DNA from: Pseudomonas cremoris
GTDB lineage: Bacteria; Pseudomonadota; Gammaproteobacteria; Pseudomonadales; Pseudomonadaceae
DNA length: 64,000 bases
Assembly: GCF_014230465.1 (NCBI RefSeq)
Contig: NZ_JAAXCY010000007.1
Coordinates: 248,001 to 312,000 of the forward strand
Direction: 5' to 3'
The first letter of the stretch is position 1, and the number at the start of each line of letters is the position of its first letter. Shown here piece after piece: positions 1-9,195 of this stretch. Made by a program: the position numbers and the translations under genes. The notes beneath the pieces are model-generated. The model did not search any database. It saw only the letters and a list, made by a program, of their open reading frames with translations, and was not told the origin of the DNA.

Positions 1-206
1 TGACGGGCGATGGCTTCGCCGACGATCTCCTCCGAACGCCCGCCGGTGTAGACGTCCGCCGTGTCGATAAAATTGATGCCCTGGTCCCAGGCCTTGTCGA
101 TGATGCGCAGCGAGTCCTCGGTGTTGGTCTGTTCGCCAAACATCATGGTGCCCAGGGTCAAGGCACTGACCTTCAACCCGGATTGGCCCAATGTGCGGTA
201 AATCAT
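1..206 (-). CDS. Aldo/keto reductase, N-terminal part (cut by window edge)
   Basis: Only the first 68 residues are present; the rest lies beyond the left edge. The N-terminus reads MIYRTLGQSGLKVSALTLGT and is followed by GINFIDTADVYTGG. This is the first strand and the catalytic-Asp motif (FIDTADVY) of NAD(P)H-dependent aldo/keto reductases of the YhdN/Tas type. These enzymes reduce carbonyls in the cytoplasm; the substrate cannot be told. The ATG is at 206. It lies 81 bases downstream of the LysR gene on the same strand, so the two may be co-transcribed. The catalytic Tyr is visible (DVY); the Lys and His are outside the window. Confidence 0.9.
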   Translation of the reverse strand, partial: MIYRTLGQSGLKVSALTLGTMMFGEQTNTEDSLRIIDKAWDQGINFIDTADVYTGGRSEEIVGEAIAR

Positions 207-287
207 GGATAACTCCTCAAGGCTGGGAAACGTGAGTCATGCAATACCAGACTCGAAGGCTCTGGAACAAGCCCTGGGCGCATTTCT

Positions 288-1190
288 TCATGGATCGAGC
301 AAGGCCTGGCAGCGCGCCTGCACAAATCGATGCAGCACCTTCACTCGCTCCGACACTTGCAGGCGGTGCGGGCACATGAGGTTGAACGGCGTGGGTTCGC
401 CTTGCCACTCAGGCAACAACGGCACCAGGCGTCCGGCCTTGAAGTCACGGGCCACGTCCAGGTTGGCTTTATAGGCAATGCCATGCCCGGCCAGTGCCCA
501 GCGGCGCACGATTTCGCCGTCATCGCTCAGGTAATCCCCGGTCACCTCGACCTCCTGGCGCAACCCGCTCTGGTAGAAACTCCACGTGCTGTTGGCTTGC
601 CCCCGGCGCATGTAGCGCAACGTGCTGTGCTGCGACAGTTCTGCCGGTGTGCGCGGCGTACCGTGCCGCGCCAGGTAGTCGGGGCTGGCGCAGGGAATGC
701 GATGGTGGCCAGGCACCACCGGCAGCGCGACCAGGCTAGAGTCCCCGGGCACCCCAAAACGCAGGGCGATGTCGACGGTGTCGCGGAACAGGTCGGCGTT
801 GCTGTCATTGAGCAATAGCTGGATGCGGATGTCGGGATGTTCCTGCTTGAACTCATCCAGCCAGCCCAGCAGCACATTGCGTCCAAAATCCGAGGGCGCC
901 GACAGCTGCAGCAGCCCGCTGAGGCTCTGACCCTGCTGCTTGATTGCTCGCTCACCTTCGGACAACGCCTCCAAAGCCAACCGTACGCTGCCCAGGTAAC
1001 GCGCGCCTTCTTCGGTCAGGCGCATGCTGCGGGTCGAGCGGGCGAGCAGACGGATGCCCAATCGGGTTTCCAGGCGCTTAAGGGCGATACTCGCCGCTGC
1101 CGGCGTCAGGTTGAGGCCACGAGCCGCTGCGGAAAGGCTGCCGGTGTCGGCGGTGCGCACGAAGACTTCAAGGTCGAGTGTCGAGCTCAT
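288..1190 (-). CDS. LysR-family transcriptional regulator
   Basis: A 300-residue protein of normal LysR length. Residues 1-60 form the winged helix-turn-helix: TGSLSAAARGLNLTPAAASIALKRLE matches the LysR pattern 'gSfs.AA..L..tp.avS..i..LE'. Residues about 90-295 form the effector-binding domain, of the CrgA/DmlR-like clade by general look (LSAPSDFGRNVLLGWLDEF). It is divergent from the short-chain dehydrogenase at 1293 across about 100 bases and precedes the aldo/keto reductase. By LysR habit it probably controls one or both oxidoreductases; that is inference. The effector is unknown. No strong ribosome site is visible before the ATG. Confidence 0.93.
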   Translation of the reverse strand: MSSTLDLEVFVRTADTGSLSAAARGLNLTPAAASIALKRLETRLGIRLLARSTRSMRLTEEGARYLGSVRLALEALSEGERAIKQQGQSLSGLLQLSAPSDFGRNVLLGWLDEFKQEHPDIRIQLLLNDSNADLFRDTVDIALRFGVPGDSSLVALPVVPGHHRIPCASPDYLARHGTPRTPAELSQHSTLRYMRRGQANSTWSFYQSGLRQEVEVTGDYLSDDGEIVRRWALAGHGIAYKANLDVARDFKAGRLVPLLPEWQGEPTPFNLMCPHRLQVSERVKVLHRFVQARCQALLDP

Positions 1191-1292
1191 TTGTAAAAAT
1201 CCTTTAAAGATCTTGTCGTTTTACCGGGATTTTTTGCCGATTGCCAAGCTGGGAGGATGAACGCTCACTTTCTCACCCAGGAATACTCATCC

Positions 1293-1997
1293 ATGACTTC
1301 TTCCCTCAACGGCAAAACCGTCATCGTGATTGGCGGCAGCAGCGGTATCGGCGCCGCCGTGGCCAAGGCCGCAACCGAGCGTGGCGCCCACGTGGTATTG
1401 GCCGGACGGCGCCTGGCGTCGGGTATCGATAATGGCCTGCGTAGCGAGCCGGTGGACGTGACCGATGCCACCTCGTTGCAACGCCTGTTCGAAACGGTTG
1501 GGCGTTTCGACCACCTCGTCTACACCTCCGGCCCGTCGGTGCGCGCAAAAAACCTCGTCGAGACGGACCTGGATGAAGCCCAGGAAAACTTCAACGTAAA
1601 ACTCTGGGGCTCGCTACGGGCGATCCAGCTCGCGCTGCCTTACCTTGACGAGCGCGGCAGCATCAGCCTCACGTCCGGGCAGTTGGGGCGCAAGTTGGCG
1701 CCTGGCCAGTTCATCAAGACCGGTATCAACGCGGCGACCGAAGCACTCGGCAAGCAATTGGCCAAGGAACTGGCACCGCGGCGGGTCAATGTGATCAGCC
1801 CAGGCGTGATCGATACACCGGCGTATGCGGGCTTGGCTGAGGAACAGCGCCAAGCGATGTTCACCAAGGCGAGCGGGCTGTTGCCTGTTGGGCGGGTAGG
1901 GCAGGCAGAGGAAGTGGCGGCGGGGTATGTGTTGGCGATGGAGAATGGCTTTATGACCGGCGCCGTGATTGATATCGATGGCGGCGGCCTGCTGTAA
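1293..1997 (+). CDS. Short-chain dehydrogenase/reductase with atypical catalytic motif
   Basis: A 234-residue Rossmann-fold SDR. The nucleotide-binding motif GGSSGIG is at residues 14-20 and the C-terminal GAVIDIDGGGLL is typical of the family. An ATG at 1257 in the same frame lies directly against its GGGAGG, with no room for a ribosome. The ATG at 1293 has CCAGGA about 10 bases upstream and is preferred. Where SDRs carry the catalytic YxxxK, alignment on the following helix (AATEALGKQLAKEL) puts Lys142 and Asn146, so the catalytic Tyr and Lys both seem to be replaced. It may be a non-canonical or inactive member. It is divergent from the LysR gene, its probable regulator. Confidence 0.85.
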   Translation: MTSSLNGKTVIVIGGSSGIGAAVAKAATERGAHVVLAGRRLASGIDNGLRSEPVDVTDATSLQRLFETVGRFDHLVYTSGPSVRAKNLVETDLDEAQENFNVKLWGSLRAIQLALPYLDERGSISLTSGQLGRKLAPGQFIKTGINAATEALGKQLAKELAPRRVNVISPGVIDTPAYAGLAEEQRQAMFTKASGLLPVGRVGQAEEVAAGYVLAMENGFMTGAVIDIDGGGLL

Positions 1998-2011
1998 ACA
2001 CCGGGCAAAAG

Positions 2012-2100
2012 TGTGGGAGCGGGCTTGCTCGCGAACGCGCAGTGTCAGTCACTACTTCTGTGACTGAACCACCGCATTCGCGAGCAAGCCCGCTCCCACA
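2012..2100. repeat. REP inverted pair (REPIN), family A
   Basis: Two inverted arms, TGTGGGAGCGGGCTTGCTCG continuing to CGAA (2012-2035) and its reverse complement (2077-2100), are separated by about 41 bases. This is a typical Pseudomonas REP doublet. It lies between the convergent SDR and MFS genes, where it can act as a bidirectional transcript end. The same arms recur at 48252-48343. Confidence 0.93.
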
Positions 2101-2109
2101 TGGACTGAG

Positions 2110-3420
2110 TTACACCTTCAAGGTACGGGTCATGCGCAGAGCCAGAACGCTACCCGCCACAATCACCGCCGCCAGCAGGTACAACGCGATATCTGTCGAC
2201 CCGGTGGCATCCTTCACAAACCCGACGATATACGGGCTGAGGAAACCGGCCATCTGGCCCATCGAGTTGATCAACGCCAAGCCACCCGCCGCAGCACCCG
2301 CGCTGAGCATGGCGGTCGGCACCGGCCAGAACATCGGCAGGCCGGTGAGGGCGCCCATGGTGGCAATCGTCAGGCCGAGAATCGCAATTGCTGGAGTGGT
2401 GGCGAAGTTCACCGCAATCACCAGACCAATCGCGCCCATCAACATCGGCACCACCAAGTGCCAACGACGCTCTTTGCGCAAGTCCGCCGAGCGGCCCACC
2501 AGCAACATGAACACCGCCGCCAGCAGGTACGGGATCGCACTCAGCCAGCCAATCACCAGGTTATCGCTGAACCCCAGGTTTTTGATGATCGACGGCAGCC
2601 AGAAGTTAATGGCGTAGACGCCACTCTGGATGCAGAAGTAGATCAGGCCGAACGCCCAGATCGCTGGGTTCTTGAACACTTCGGCGAGGGAGTCGGTGGT
2701 GGTTTTCGGCTTGTTGGCGAGGTCCGTCGCCTGGTCGGCTTCCAGCACCGCACGCTCATGGGGCTTGAGCCACTTGGCGTTGGCGAAGCTGTCACTCAGC
2801 AGGAAGTAGGCGAGGAAGCCCAGGATTACAGTCGGGATGCCTTGCAGCAGGAACATCCACTGCCAACCCGCGAGGCCACCTTGCCCTGCGGCGAAGTGGT
2901 TGAGGATCCAGCCGGAGAACGGGCTGCCGAGCAAACCGGATACCGGGATCGCCGACATGAACAGCGCCATGATCCGCCCACGGCGGAACGTCGGGAACCA
3001 CTGCGAGAGGTACAACACCACGCCCGGGAAGAACCCGGCTTCGGCCGCACCGGTAAACAGGCGCAGGGTGTAGAAGTGGGTGGGCGTGGTAACGAACAGC
3101 AGGCAGGTGGACAAGGTGCCCCAGACGATCATCATCAACGCAATCCAGCGCCGTGGACCGAACTTGGTCAACGCCAGGTTGCTCGGCACGCCACACAGCA
3201 CGTAGCCGATGAAGAAAATCCCGGCACCCAGGCCGTACACGGTTTCGCTGAACTTCAATGCATCGAGCATCTGCAACTTGGCAAAGCCAACGTTTACCCG
3301 GTCGAGGTAGTTGAACAGATAGCAGATAAAGATGAAGGGGATCAGGCGCAGGGTAATGCGCTTGTAGATGGCGTTTTTATCGTCATCGGTGGCCAGTGTG
3401 GCAGCGGCGCTCTGTGACAT
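2110..3420 (-). CDS. MFS transporter, anion:cation symporter family
   Basis: A 436-residue, 12-helix inner-membrane protein. The first helix ends in YLFNYLDRVNVGFAKLQM, the hallmark of the anion:cation symporter branch of the MFS (GudP/GarP, tartrate and phthalate carriers), which take up organic acids with protons. It is divergent from the CdaR-type regulator (3579) and next to a GarK-type glycerate kinase. This points to import of glycerate, an aldarate, tartrate or a similar hydroxy-acid. No aldarate dehydratase, aldolase or tartronate semialdehyde reductase lies nearby, so glycerate itself is the simplest substrate. That assignment is inference. Confidence 0.88.
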   Translation of the reverse strand: MSQSAAATLATDDDKNAIYKRITLRLIPFIFICYLFNYLDRVNVGFAKLQMLDALKFSETVYGLGAGIFFIGYVLCGVPSNLALTKFGPRRWIALMMIVWGTLSTCLLFVTTPTHFYTLRLFTGAAEAGFFPGVVLYLSQWFPTFRRGRIMALFMSAIPVSGLLGSPFSGWILNHFAAGQGGLAGWQWMFLLQGIPTVILGFLAYFLLSDSFANAKWLKPHERAVLEADQATDLANKPKTTTDSLAEVFKNPAIWAFGLIYFCIQSGVYAINFWLPSIIKNLGFSDNLVIGWLSAIPYLLAAVFMLLVGRSADLRKERRWHLVVPMLMGAIGLVIAVNFATTPAIAILGLTIATMGALTGLPMFWPVPTAMLSAGAAAGGLALINSMGQMAGFLSPYIVGFVKDATGSTDIALYLLAAVIVAGSVLALRMTRTLKV

Positions 3421-3508
3421 GGCGGTCTCTCTTTATTATGATTTTTCGCGATGCGAGGGTAACGTTGATCGCCCAAACAGTCTCGGCGACGCGATGGGGT
3501 ACTGTCTT

Positions 3509-3522
3509 TGTGCTCGCGCACA
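3509..3522. promoter_or_regulatory. Candidate operator palindrome in the MFS/CdaR divergent promoter
   Basis: TGTGC-TCGC-GCACA is a perfect 5-4-5 inverted repeat. It lies 57 bases before the CdaR-type start codon and 89 bases before the MFS start, in the only intergenic gap shared by the two genes. It could be the site of the adjacent regulator; this rests on position and symmetry only. Confidence 0.35.
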
Positions 3523-3578
3523 GTGAAGCACCCTTTGCGCTGTGCTGGTGAACAACCACCTTTTAGGAACTTAGCCCC

Positions 3579-4685
3579 ATGTTCGAGCTGGATCATGACC
3601 TGGCGCAGGATATTGTCGATCGCACCATGGCGATCCTGCCCTACAACGTGAATGTCATGGACAGCCAGGGGTTGATTCTTGGCAGCGGCGAACCGGAACG
3701 CATCAACACCCGCCACGAAGGCGCGCAACTGGTACTGGCCAACGGGCGGGTGGTGGAAATCGACGGCCAGACCGCCAAGCACCTCAAGGGCGTGCAACCC
3801 GGCATCAACCTGCCGCTGCTGCACGATGGGCGCCTGATCGGTGTGCTGGGCATTACCGGCGAACCAGAAGGCCTGCGCACTTATGCGGAACTGGTGCGCA
3901 TGACCGCCGAAATGCTGGTGAGCCATCGCCACCAGCAAGCCGAGCAGCAATGGCGTCGGCAACGCTGCGACGATCTACTGGCCCTGCTGCTGGCCGAAAC
4001 GGGAGACTCGCCGCGCCTGGTGGACGAAGCCCAGCAACTGGGGCTCAAACCGCAGATGGCACGTACGCCGTATTTGTTCGAACTCGGTGCGGGCCAGTCG
4101 GCGGAGGCGTTGAGTGCCTGGTTGACCTCGCGTTACCCGGACAGTTGGTGTGTCAGCTCGGCGCAATTCTCGTTGTTGTGGTGCCGCCCGGCGGCAGTGC
4201 AAGTGGACAATCCACGCCTGTTGGAAAAACTCGACGGCTTGGGCTGGAACATCCTGCGGGTAGCGGTGGGCGGGCAGGCCGATGGCTTGGCCGGGTTGCG
4301 TCGCTGTTATCGCCGCGTCGGTGACCTGCTGGCCTACGGGCGGGACATCCTGCCGCACTCCAGGCTGCTGACCCTCAACCGCTATCGCCTGCCAGTGATG
4401 CTCTGGCGTCATCGCAACGACGATGCCCTCGATGAGTTGCTCAACCCCTTGCGCAAAGTGCTGGCAAAAGACGGCAACGGCCAACTGCTGGCTACGTTGC
4501 GCAGTTGGTGCGAGCACGACGGGCAAAGCCAGGCGTGTGCCGATGCCCTGGGCATTCACCGCAACAGCCTGCGCTACCGCATGGAGCGCATCGCCGAACT
4601 CAGTGGGGTCGACCCGCTGAGGCTGGACGGCATGCTCGCGCTGTATCTCGGTGTGCAGCTATTGCCCCAGGCTTTGTCGGAATGA
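3579..4685 (+). CDS. CdaR-family sugar-diacid regulator
   Basis: A 368-residue regulator, close to the 385 residues of E. coli CdaR. Residues 1-135 form the sugar-diacid recognition domain, beginning FELDHDLAQDIVDRTMAILP. A middle linker follows. The C-terminus is the PucR/CdaR helix-turn-helix, ADALGIHRNSLRYRMERIAE at about residues 320-340. CdaR proteins activate aldarate and glycerate genes in response to glucarate, galactarate or glycerate. AGGAAC lies 9 bases before the ATG. It is divergent from the MFS gene and 91 bases upstream of the glycerate kinase, so it probably controls both. Confidence 0.9.
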   Translation: MFELDHDLAQDIVDRTMAILPYNVNVMDSQGLILGSGEPERINTRHEGAQLVLANGRVVEIDGQTAKHLKGVQPGINLPLLHDGRLIGVLGITGEPEGLRTYAELVRMTAEMLVSHRHQQAEQQWRRQRCDDLLALLLAETGDSPRLVDEAQQLGLKPQMARTPYLFELGAGQSAEALSAWLTSRYPDSWCVSSAQFSLLWCRPAAVQVDNPRLLEKLDGLGWNILRVAVGGQADGLAGLRRCYRRVGDLLAYGRDILPHSRLLTLNRYRLPVMLWRHRNDDALDELLNPLRKVLAKDGNGQLLATLRSWCEHDGQSQACADALGIHRNSLRYRMERIAELSGVDPLRLDGMLALYLGVQLLPQALSE

Positions 4686-4776
4686 ACAACAAACCTTTCC
4701 CGCACTTGTGCATCGGACCGGCGTCAATGTCGGTACCAACTGGCAGCATGGGCGTTATAAAAACCGGAGAAAGCCC

Positions 4777-5922
4777 ATGAAAATCATCATCGCCCCCGAC
4801 TCATTCAAGGACAGCCTGAGCGCTGAAGGCGTCGCCCAGGCCATTGCCGAGGGGCTACGCCAAGTCTGGCCAGATGCCGAGTTGGTGCAATGCCCTATGG
4901 CGGATGGTGGTGAGGGCACGGTTGAGTCAGTACTTGCCGCGTGCAACGGCGAATTGCGCAGCCAGTCGGTGCGCGGGCCGCTGGGGGCAACCGTTGAAGC
5001 CCATTGGGGCTGGTTGGCCGACAGCCACACCGCAATCATCGAGATGGCTGAAGCCAGCGGCCTGCAACTGGTGCCGCCTGGGCAGCGCGACGCCTGTTCC
5101 AGCAGCACCTACGGCACGGGCGAATTGATCCGCGCCGCCTTGGACCTCGGTGCCCAGCGCATCATCCTGGCCATTGGCGGCAGCGCCACCAACGACGGCG
5201 GCGCGGGTGCGATGCAGGCCCTTGGCGTGCAGTTGTTCGACGCTCAAGACCGAGCGTTGCCACCGGGCGGCCTGGCCTTGGCTCGCCTGGCCCATATCGA
5301 CCTTGAACAACTCGACCCACGCCTAGCCCAAGTCCGCTTCGAAATCGCCGCTGACGTGAACAACCCGCTCTGCGGCCCGCACGGCGCCTCGGCGATTTTC
5401 GGTCCGCAAAAAGGCGCCAACCCCGATCAAGTCCAACAACTGGACGCCGCCCTCGGGCACTTCGCCGACCACTGCGCCAAGGTGCTGCCCAAGGACGTGC
5501 GCGAAGAGCCCGGCAGCGGTGCCGCGGGTGGCCTTGGCTTTGCCGCCAAAGCCTTCCTCGGGGCGCAGTTCCGCGCTGGTGTAGAGGTGGTGGCCGAACT
5601 GGTCGGCCTGGATGCGGCCGTACGCGGCGCCAACCTGGTGATCACCGGCGAAGGTCGCTTCGACGCCCAGACCTTGCGCGGCAAAACCCCCTTCGGCGTG
5701 GCGCGCATCGCCCAGCAGCACGGTGTACCGGTGATTGTCATCGCTGGCACACTGGGCGACGGCTACGAGCAGATGTACGCCCATGGGGTGGACGCCGCAT
5801 TTGCCTTGCCCGCCGGGCCGATGAGTCTGGAGCAAGCCTGCGGTGAAGCGCCGCGCTTGTTGCGTGAGCGGGCGGCAGATATCGCTCGGGTGTGGCGAGT
5901 GGCGGCGTTGCGCGCGCAATAG
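4777..5922 (+). CDS. garK: Glycerate 2-kinase, GarK/GlxK family
   Basis: A 381-residue enzyme, the same length as E. coli GarK. It phosphorylates D-glycerate with ATP, feeding lower glycolysis. The N-terminus MKIIIAPDSFKDSLSAEGVA, the PMADGGEGT motif and the ILAIGGSATNDGGAG block are all signatures of the family. The start at 4777 has GGAGA 6 bases upstream; the frame stays open upstream, but that part has no family similarity and overlaps the end of the regulator gene. Regulator and transporter next door make a small uptake-and-phosphorylation module. Confidence 0.93.
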   Translation: MKIIIAPDSFKDSLSAEGVAQAIAEGLRQVWPDAELVQCPMADGGEGTVESVLAACNGELRSQSVRGPLGATVEAHWGWLADSHTAIIEMAEASGLQLVPPGQRDACSSSTYGTGELIRAALDLGAQRIILAIGGSATNDGGAGAMQALGVQLFDAQDRALPPGGLALARLAHIDLEQLDPRLAQVRFEIAADVNNPLCGPHGASAIFGPQKGANPDQVQQLDAALGHFADHCAKVLPKDVREEPGSGAAGGLGFAAKAFLGAQFRAGVEVVAELVGLDAAVRGANLVITGEGRFDAQTLRGKTPFGVARIAQQHGVPVIVIAGTLGDGYEQMYAHGVDAAFALPAGPMSLEQACGEAPRLLRERAADIARVWRVAALRAQ

Positions 5923-5971
5923 GCGCGCCCCTACACTGGGCGGCCACTTGTCTTTCAAAGGATGAAACACA

Positions 5972-6484
5972 ATGCACACGCCTGAACCCCATATCGTCAT
6001 CCAGCGCTTCACCGAGGCCCACCTTGAAGGTGTCGCGGCGCTCTATAACGAACCGGCCGTCTGCCGTCAGGTGCTACAGATGCCGTTCCAGTCCGTTGAG
6101 GCCTGGCGCAACAAGCTGGTGCTGGACAACGAACGGCGCCTACAGCTGGTGGCGGTGCATGGTGGGGAAGTGATCGGGCAACTCGGCCTTGAGCAACAAC
6201 TGCGCGTACGCCGCAGCCATGTTGGGTCGTTCGGCATGGGCGTGGCGACTGCCTGGCAGGGCAAGGGCGTAGGTTCCCGGCTACTGGCCGCCGCGCTGGA
6301 CGTGGCCGATAACTGGATGAACCTGCACCGGGTTGAACTCACGGTGTATGCCGACAACGAAGCCGCGCAGAAGCTGTACCGCAAGTTCGGCTTTGAGGTC
6401 GAAGGCCTGATGCGCGACTACGCCGTGCGCGATGGCCAGTTTGTCGACACGGTGAGCATGGCCCGCCTTCGCACCTCGGTTTAG
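5972..6484 (+). CDS. GNAT N-acetyltransferase, AaaT/YhhY-like
   Basis: A 170-residue GNAT acetyltransferase. The acetyl-CoA loop is visible as GVATAWQGKGVGSRLL (Q/RxxGxG/A type). The C-terminus RKFGFEVEGLMRDYAVRDGQ and the central RRSHVGSFGM closely resemble E. coli YhhY/AaaT, which acetylates Phe, Met and related amino acids. AAGGATG lies 8 bases before the ATG. Its stop overlaps the stop of the convergent racemase by 4 bases. The exact substrate is uncertain. Confidence 0.85.
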   Translation: MHTPEPHIVIQRFTEAHLEGVAALYNEPAVCRQVLQMPFQSVEAWRNKLVLDNERRLQLVAVHGGEVIGQLGLEQQLRVRRSHVGSFGMGVATAWQGKGVGSRLLAAALDVADNWMNLHRVELTVYADNEAAQKLYRKFGFEVEGLMRDYAVRDGQFVDTVSMARLRTSV

Positions 6485-7173
6485 TCTTGCAGGGCAAATG
6501 CCACCGCAGCTTGCGCATGCAGCTCGGTGGTATCCAGCAGCGGCAGGTCGCTGTGTTCCGGCTTGATCAGCAAGCCGATTTCCGTACACCCGAGGATGAT
6601 CGCCTGGGCGCCGCGTGCCGCCAGCGACTCGATAACCCGTTGGTAAACCTGGCGTGACGCATCGCTGATCACGCCAACGCACAATTCCTCGTAGATAATT
6701 CGGTGCACGGCTTGGCGCTCATCGGCTTCGGGCACCAGCACGTTCAGGCCGTGGCCCGCGAGACGCGCCTTGAGAAAATCCTGTTCCATGGTGAACGCAG
6801 TACCCAGCAAACCCACCGTCAGCGTGCCGGCCTCAACCGCTGCCAGCCCTGCGGCATCAGCAATATGCAGGAACGGAATCGACACCGCGGCCTCGATACG
6901 CGGCGCCACCAGGTGCATGGTATTGGTACACAGCACCACACACTCGGCTCCCCCGGCTTGCAGGCGGCGGGCGGCATCTTCCAGGATCAGCGCGGTGTCG
7001 TCCCAACGCCCGGCATGCTGGGCTTGCTCCACCGGCCCGAAGTCCACGCTGTACATCAGCAGTTGCGCCGAGCGCAGCGGACCGAGTTGGTCGCGCACGC
7101 GCTGGTTGATGATGCGGTAATACTCGGCGCTGGACTCCCAGCTCATGCCGCCAATAAGGCCGATGGTGCGCAT
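6481..7173 (-). CDS. Aspartate/glutamate racemase family protein
   Basis: A 230-residue cofactor-independent amino-acid racemase like E. coli YgeA (broad-spectrum racemase). It begins MRTIGLIGGMSWESSAEYYR, a family signature. The two active-site cysteines sit in VVLCTNTMH (Cys82) and IILGCTEIGLL (about Cys195), so both acid/base residues are present. AGGAGC lies 5 bases before the ATG. It stands alone on its strand; whether it makes D-amino acids for the wall, signalling or catabolism cannot be told. Confidence 0.9.
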   Translation of the reverse strand: MRTIGLIGGMSWESSAEYYRIINQRVRDQLGPLRSAQLLMYSVDFGPVEQAQHAGRWDDTALILEDAARRLQAGGAECVVLCTNTMHLVAPRIEAAVSIPFLHIADAAGLAAVEAGTLTVGLLGTAFTMEQDFLKARLAGHGLNVLVPEADERQAVHRIIYEELCVGVISDASRQVYQRVIESLAARGAQAIILGCTEIGLLIKPEHSDLPLLDTTELHAQAAVAFALQD

Positions 7174-7263
7174 GCGATGCTCCTGACAAGGAATGTCGCG
7201 TCACCTTACCCATCGGCGGTGGATTAGTCATACGCAGTTAGCCGCCAAATGACCGGTGCAGTT

Positions 7264-7473
7264 TCACATGTCCAGGTTCACCCAGCCCGGCTCTGCCTCT
7301 TGCGGTGCCACTGCGTCGATGCGCTTGCCGGTCGCCAACTCCACGCGTCTCGCTACGTCCGGATCGTCGGCAAAAGGGATCAAGCTGGCATCGTCCAAGC
7401 TTTTGTCGGACAGCCCCTGCAAGCAATACTCCACCGCGCCGTACAGGCACACCACCATCAGCACGCCCCACAT
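7264..7473 (-). CDS. ccoQ: CcoQ-like small subunit paired with the orphan CcoN
   Basis: A 69-residue protein with one N-terminal membrane segment (MWGVLMVVCLYGAVEYCLQG). The tail, LDDASLIPFADDPDVARRVE, matches the end of canonical CcoQ (DA.LLPFADDPE). CcoQ is the small stabilising subunit of cbb3 cytochrome c oxidase. The ATG at 7473 comes one base after the ccoN stop, so translation is probably coupled. In P. aeruginosa the two orphan ccoN genes are also each accompanied by a ccoQ-like gene. ccoO and ccoP are absent here and must be supplied from elsewhere. Confidence 0.72.
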   Translation of the reverse strand: MWGVLMVVCLYGAVEYCLQGLSDKSLDDASLIPFADDPDVARRVELATGKRIDAVAPQEAEPGWVNLDM

Positions 7474-7474
7474 T

Positions 7475-8902
7475 TCAAACGATCCGAGCGTCAAGCTGGG
7501 CCCGTTTCATGTCGGCCACCCGCACCGTACGCCACGTGTTGTAGGCCATCAGCACCATCCCGGTAAGAAAGAACACACCACCGGCAAAGCGCACCACAAA
7601 CCCCGGATGGCTTGCCTGCAAGGCCTCGACAAAGGAATAGGTGAGGGTGCCGTCATCGTTCACGGCCCTCCACATCAGGCCTTGGGTAATGCCGTTGACC
7701 CACATCGAGGCGATGTACAGCACCGTGCCGATGGTCGCCAGCCAAAAGTGCAGGTTGATCAGCGGCACGCTGTGCATCTGCTCGCGGCCAAATACCTTGG
7801 GAATCATGTGATACAGCGAGCCGAATGTGATCATCGCCACCCAGCCCAAGGCGCCGGCGTGTACGTGGCCAATGGTCCAGTCGGTGTAGTGGGAGAGCGC
7901 GTTGACGGTCTTGATCGCCATCATCGGGCCTTCAAAGGTCGACATGCCGTAGAACGCCAACGACAGCACCAGAAAACGCAGGATCGGATCGGTGCGCAAC
8001 TGATGCCAGCCGCCGGACAAGGTCATCATGCCGTTGATCATCCCGCCCCAACTCGGCGCCAGCAGGATCAGCGACATCGCCATGCCCAGTGATTGCGCCC
8101 AGTCCGGCAGCGCGGTGTAGTGCAAGTGGTGAGGGCCGGCCCAGATGTACAGGGTGATCAGCGCCCAGAAGTGCACGATGGACAGGCGATAGGAATACAC
8201 CGGCCGTCCGACTTGTTTCGGCACGAAGTAGTACATCATCCCCAGGAAGCCGGTGGTCAGGAAAAAGCCCACGGCGTTGTACCCGTACCACCACTGCACC
8301 ATCGCATCGGTCGCGCCGGAATACACCGGGTAGGACTTGAACCAATCCACGGGAATCGCCAGGTGATTGACCACATGCAACATGGCGATCACCAGGATGA
8401 ATGCGCCAAAAAACCAGTTGCCCACGTAGATGTGCTTTGTCTTGCGGCGTACCACGGTGGTGAAGAACACCACGGCATAGGCCACCCACACGACGGTCAT
8501 CCACACCGCTCCGGAGAACTCGATCTCGGCGTATTCCTTGGTGGTGGTGTAGCCCAGCGGCAGGCTGACCAGCATGATCACGATCACCGACTGCCAGCCC
8601 CAAAAGGTAAAGGCTGCCAGGGTGTCGGAAAACAGCCGGACCTGGCAGGTACGCTGTACCGCGTAATAGCTGGCGGCAAATTGTGCGCTGCCGGCAAAGC
8701 CGAAAATCACCAGGCTGGTGTGCAACGGTCGCAAACGGCCAAAGGTGGTCCAGGGTAGATCAAGGTTCATTTCGGGCCACACCAATTGCGACGCGATCCA
8801 CACGCCCATGGCCATGCCTACCACGCCCCAGACGAGGGTGGCGATAACGAATTGCCGCACGACTTTATAGTTATAGGCCTGCCCGATTGTTGCTGTGCTC
8901 AT
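7475..8902 (-). CDS. ccoN: Orphan cbb3-type cytochrome c oxidase subunit I
   Basis: A 475-residue, 12-helix heme-copper oxidase subunit. It carries heme and copper ligand segments in family order: [46 protein letters not shown] and [16 protein letters not shown]. CcoN holds the low-spin heme b and the b3-CuB site where O2 is reduced. The start at 8902 has GGGAGGG 6 bases upstream and is preferred over an upstream in-frame ATG at 8953. No ccoO or ccoP follows, only the ccoQ-like gene, as with the orphan CcoN3/CcoN4 of P. aeruginosa, which swap into cbb3 complexes. No clear Anr box was found upstream. Confidence 0.93.
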   Translation of the reverse strand: MSTATIGQAYNYKVVRQFVIATLVWGVVGMAMGVWIASQLVWPEMNLDLPWTTFGRLRPLHTSLVIFGFAGSAQFAASYYAVQRTCQVRLFSDTLAAFTFWGWQSVIVIMLVSLPLGYTTTKEYAEIEFSGAVWMTVVWVAYAVVFFTTVVRRKTKHIYVGNWFFGAFILVIAMLHVVNHLAIPVDWFKSYPVYSGATDAMVQWWYGYNAVGFFLTTGFLGMMYYFVPKQVGRPVYSYRLSIVHFWALITLYIWAGPHHLHYTALPDWAQSLGMAMSLILLAPSWGGMINGMMTLSGGWHQLRTDPILRFLVLSLAFYGMSTFEGPMMAIKTVNALSHYTDWTIGHVHAGALGWVAMITFGSLYHMIPKVFGREQMHSVPLINLHFWLATIGTVLYIASMWVNGITQGLMWRAVNDDGTLTYSFVEALQASHPGFVVRFAGGVFFLTGMVLMAYNTWRTVRVADMKRAQLDARIV

Positions 8903-9195
8903 GCTCAGCCCTCCCACGGTTCCAAGTGGCGGCACTGTAGGAAGCATGGGCAAAACAAAACAGGCTCAGAAAAAACTCATTCATGCGGATCAGTTTTATC
9001 AGCCTGAAATAGCTGCTTCTAGACGCTCTGATCTGCTTTTTAACGCCGGACCTGAATCTTCAACGTGCTGCGCCGTAGCTGCATAGTGGGCCCAGAGAAG
9101 ACGCGCCCGCTGTCTCGCCGGCGTTAGTTACACGCCACCCCCGTGCATCTGCCATGATCGAGCTTCGCAACCTGGCTCACCCAAGGAACGCCGCA

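Noticed and set aside
8989..9002. ATCAGTTTTATCAG upstream of ccoN as an Anr/FNR box
   Set aside because: It is a direct repeat of ATCAG, not the inverted TTGAT-N4-ATCAA needed; no better site was found in the gap.
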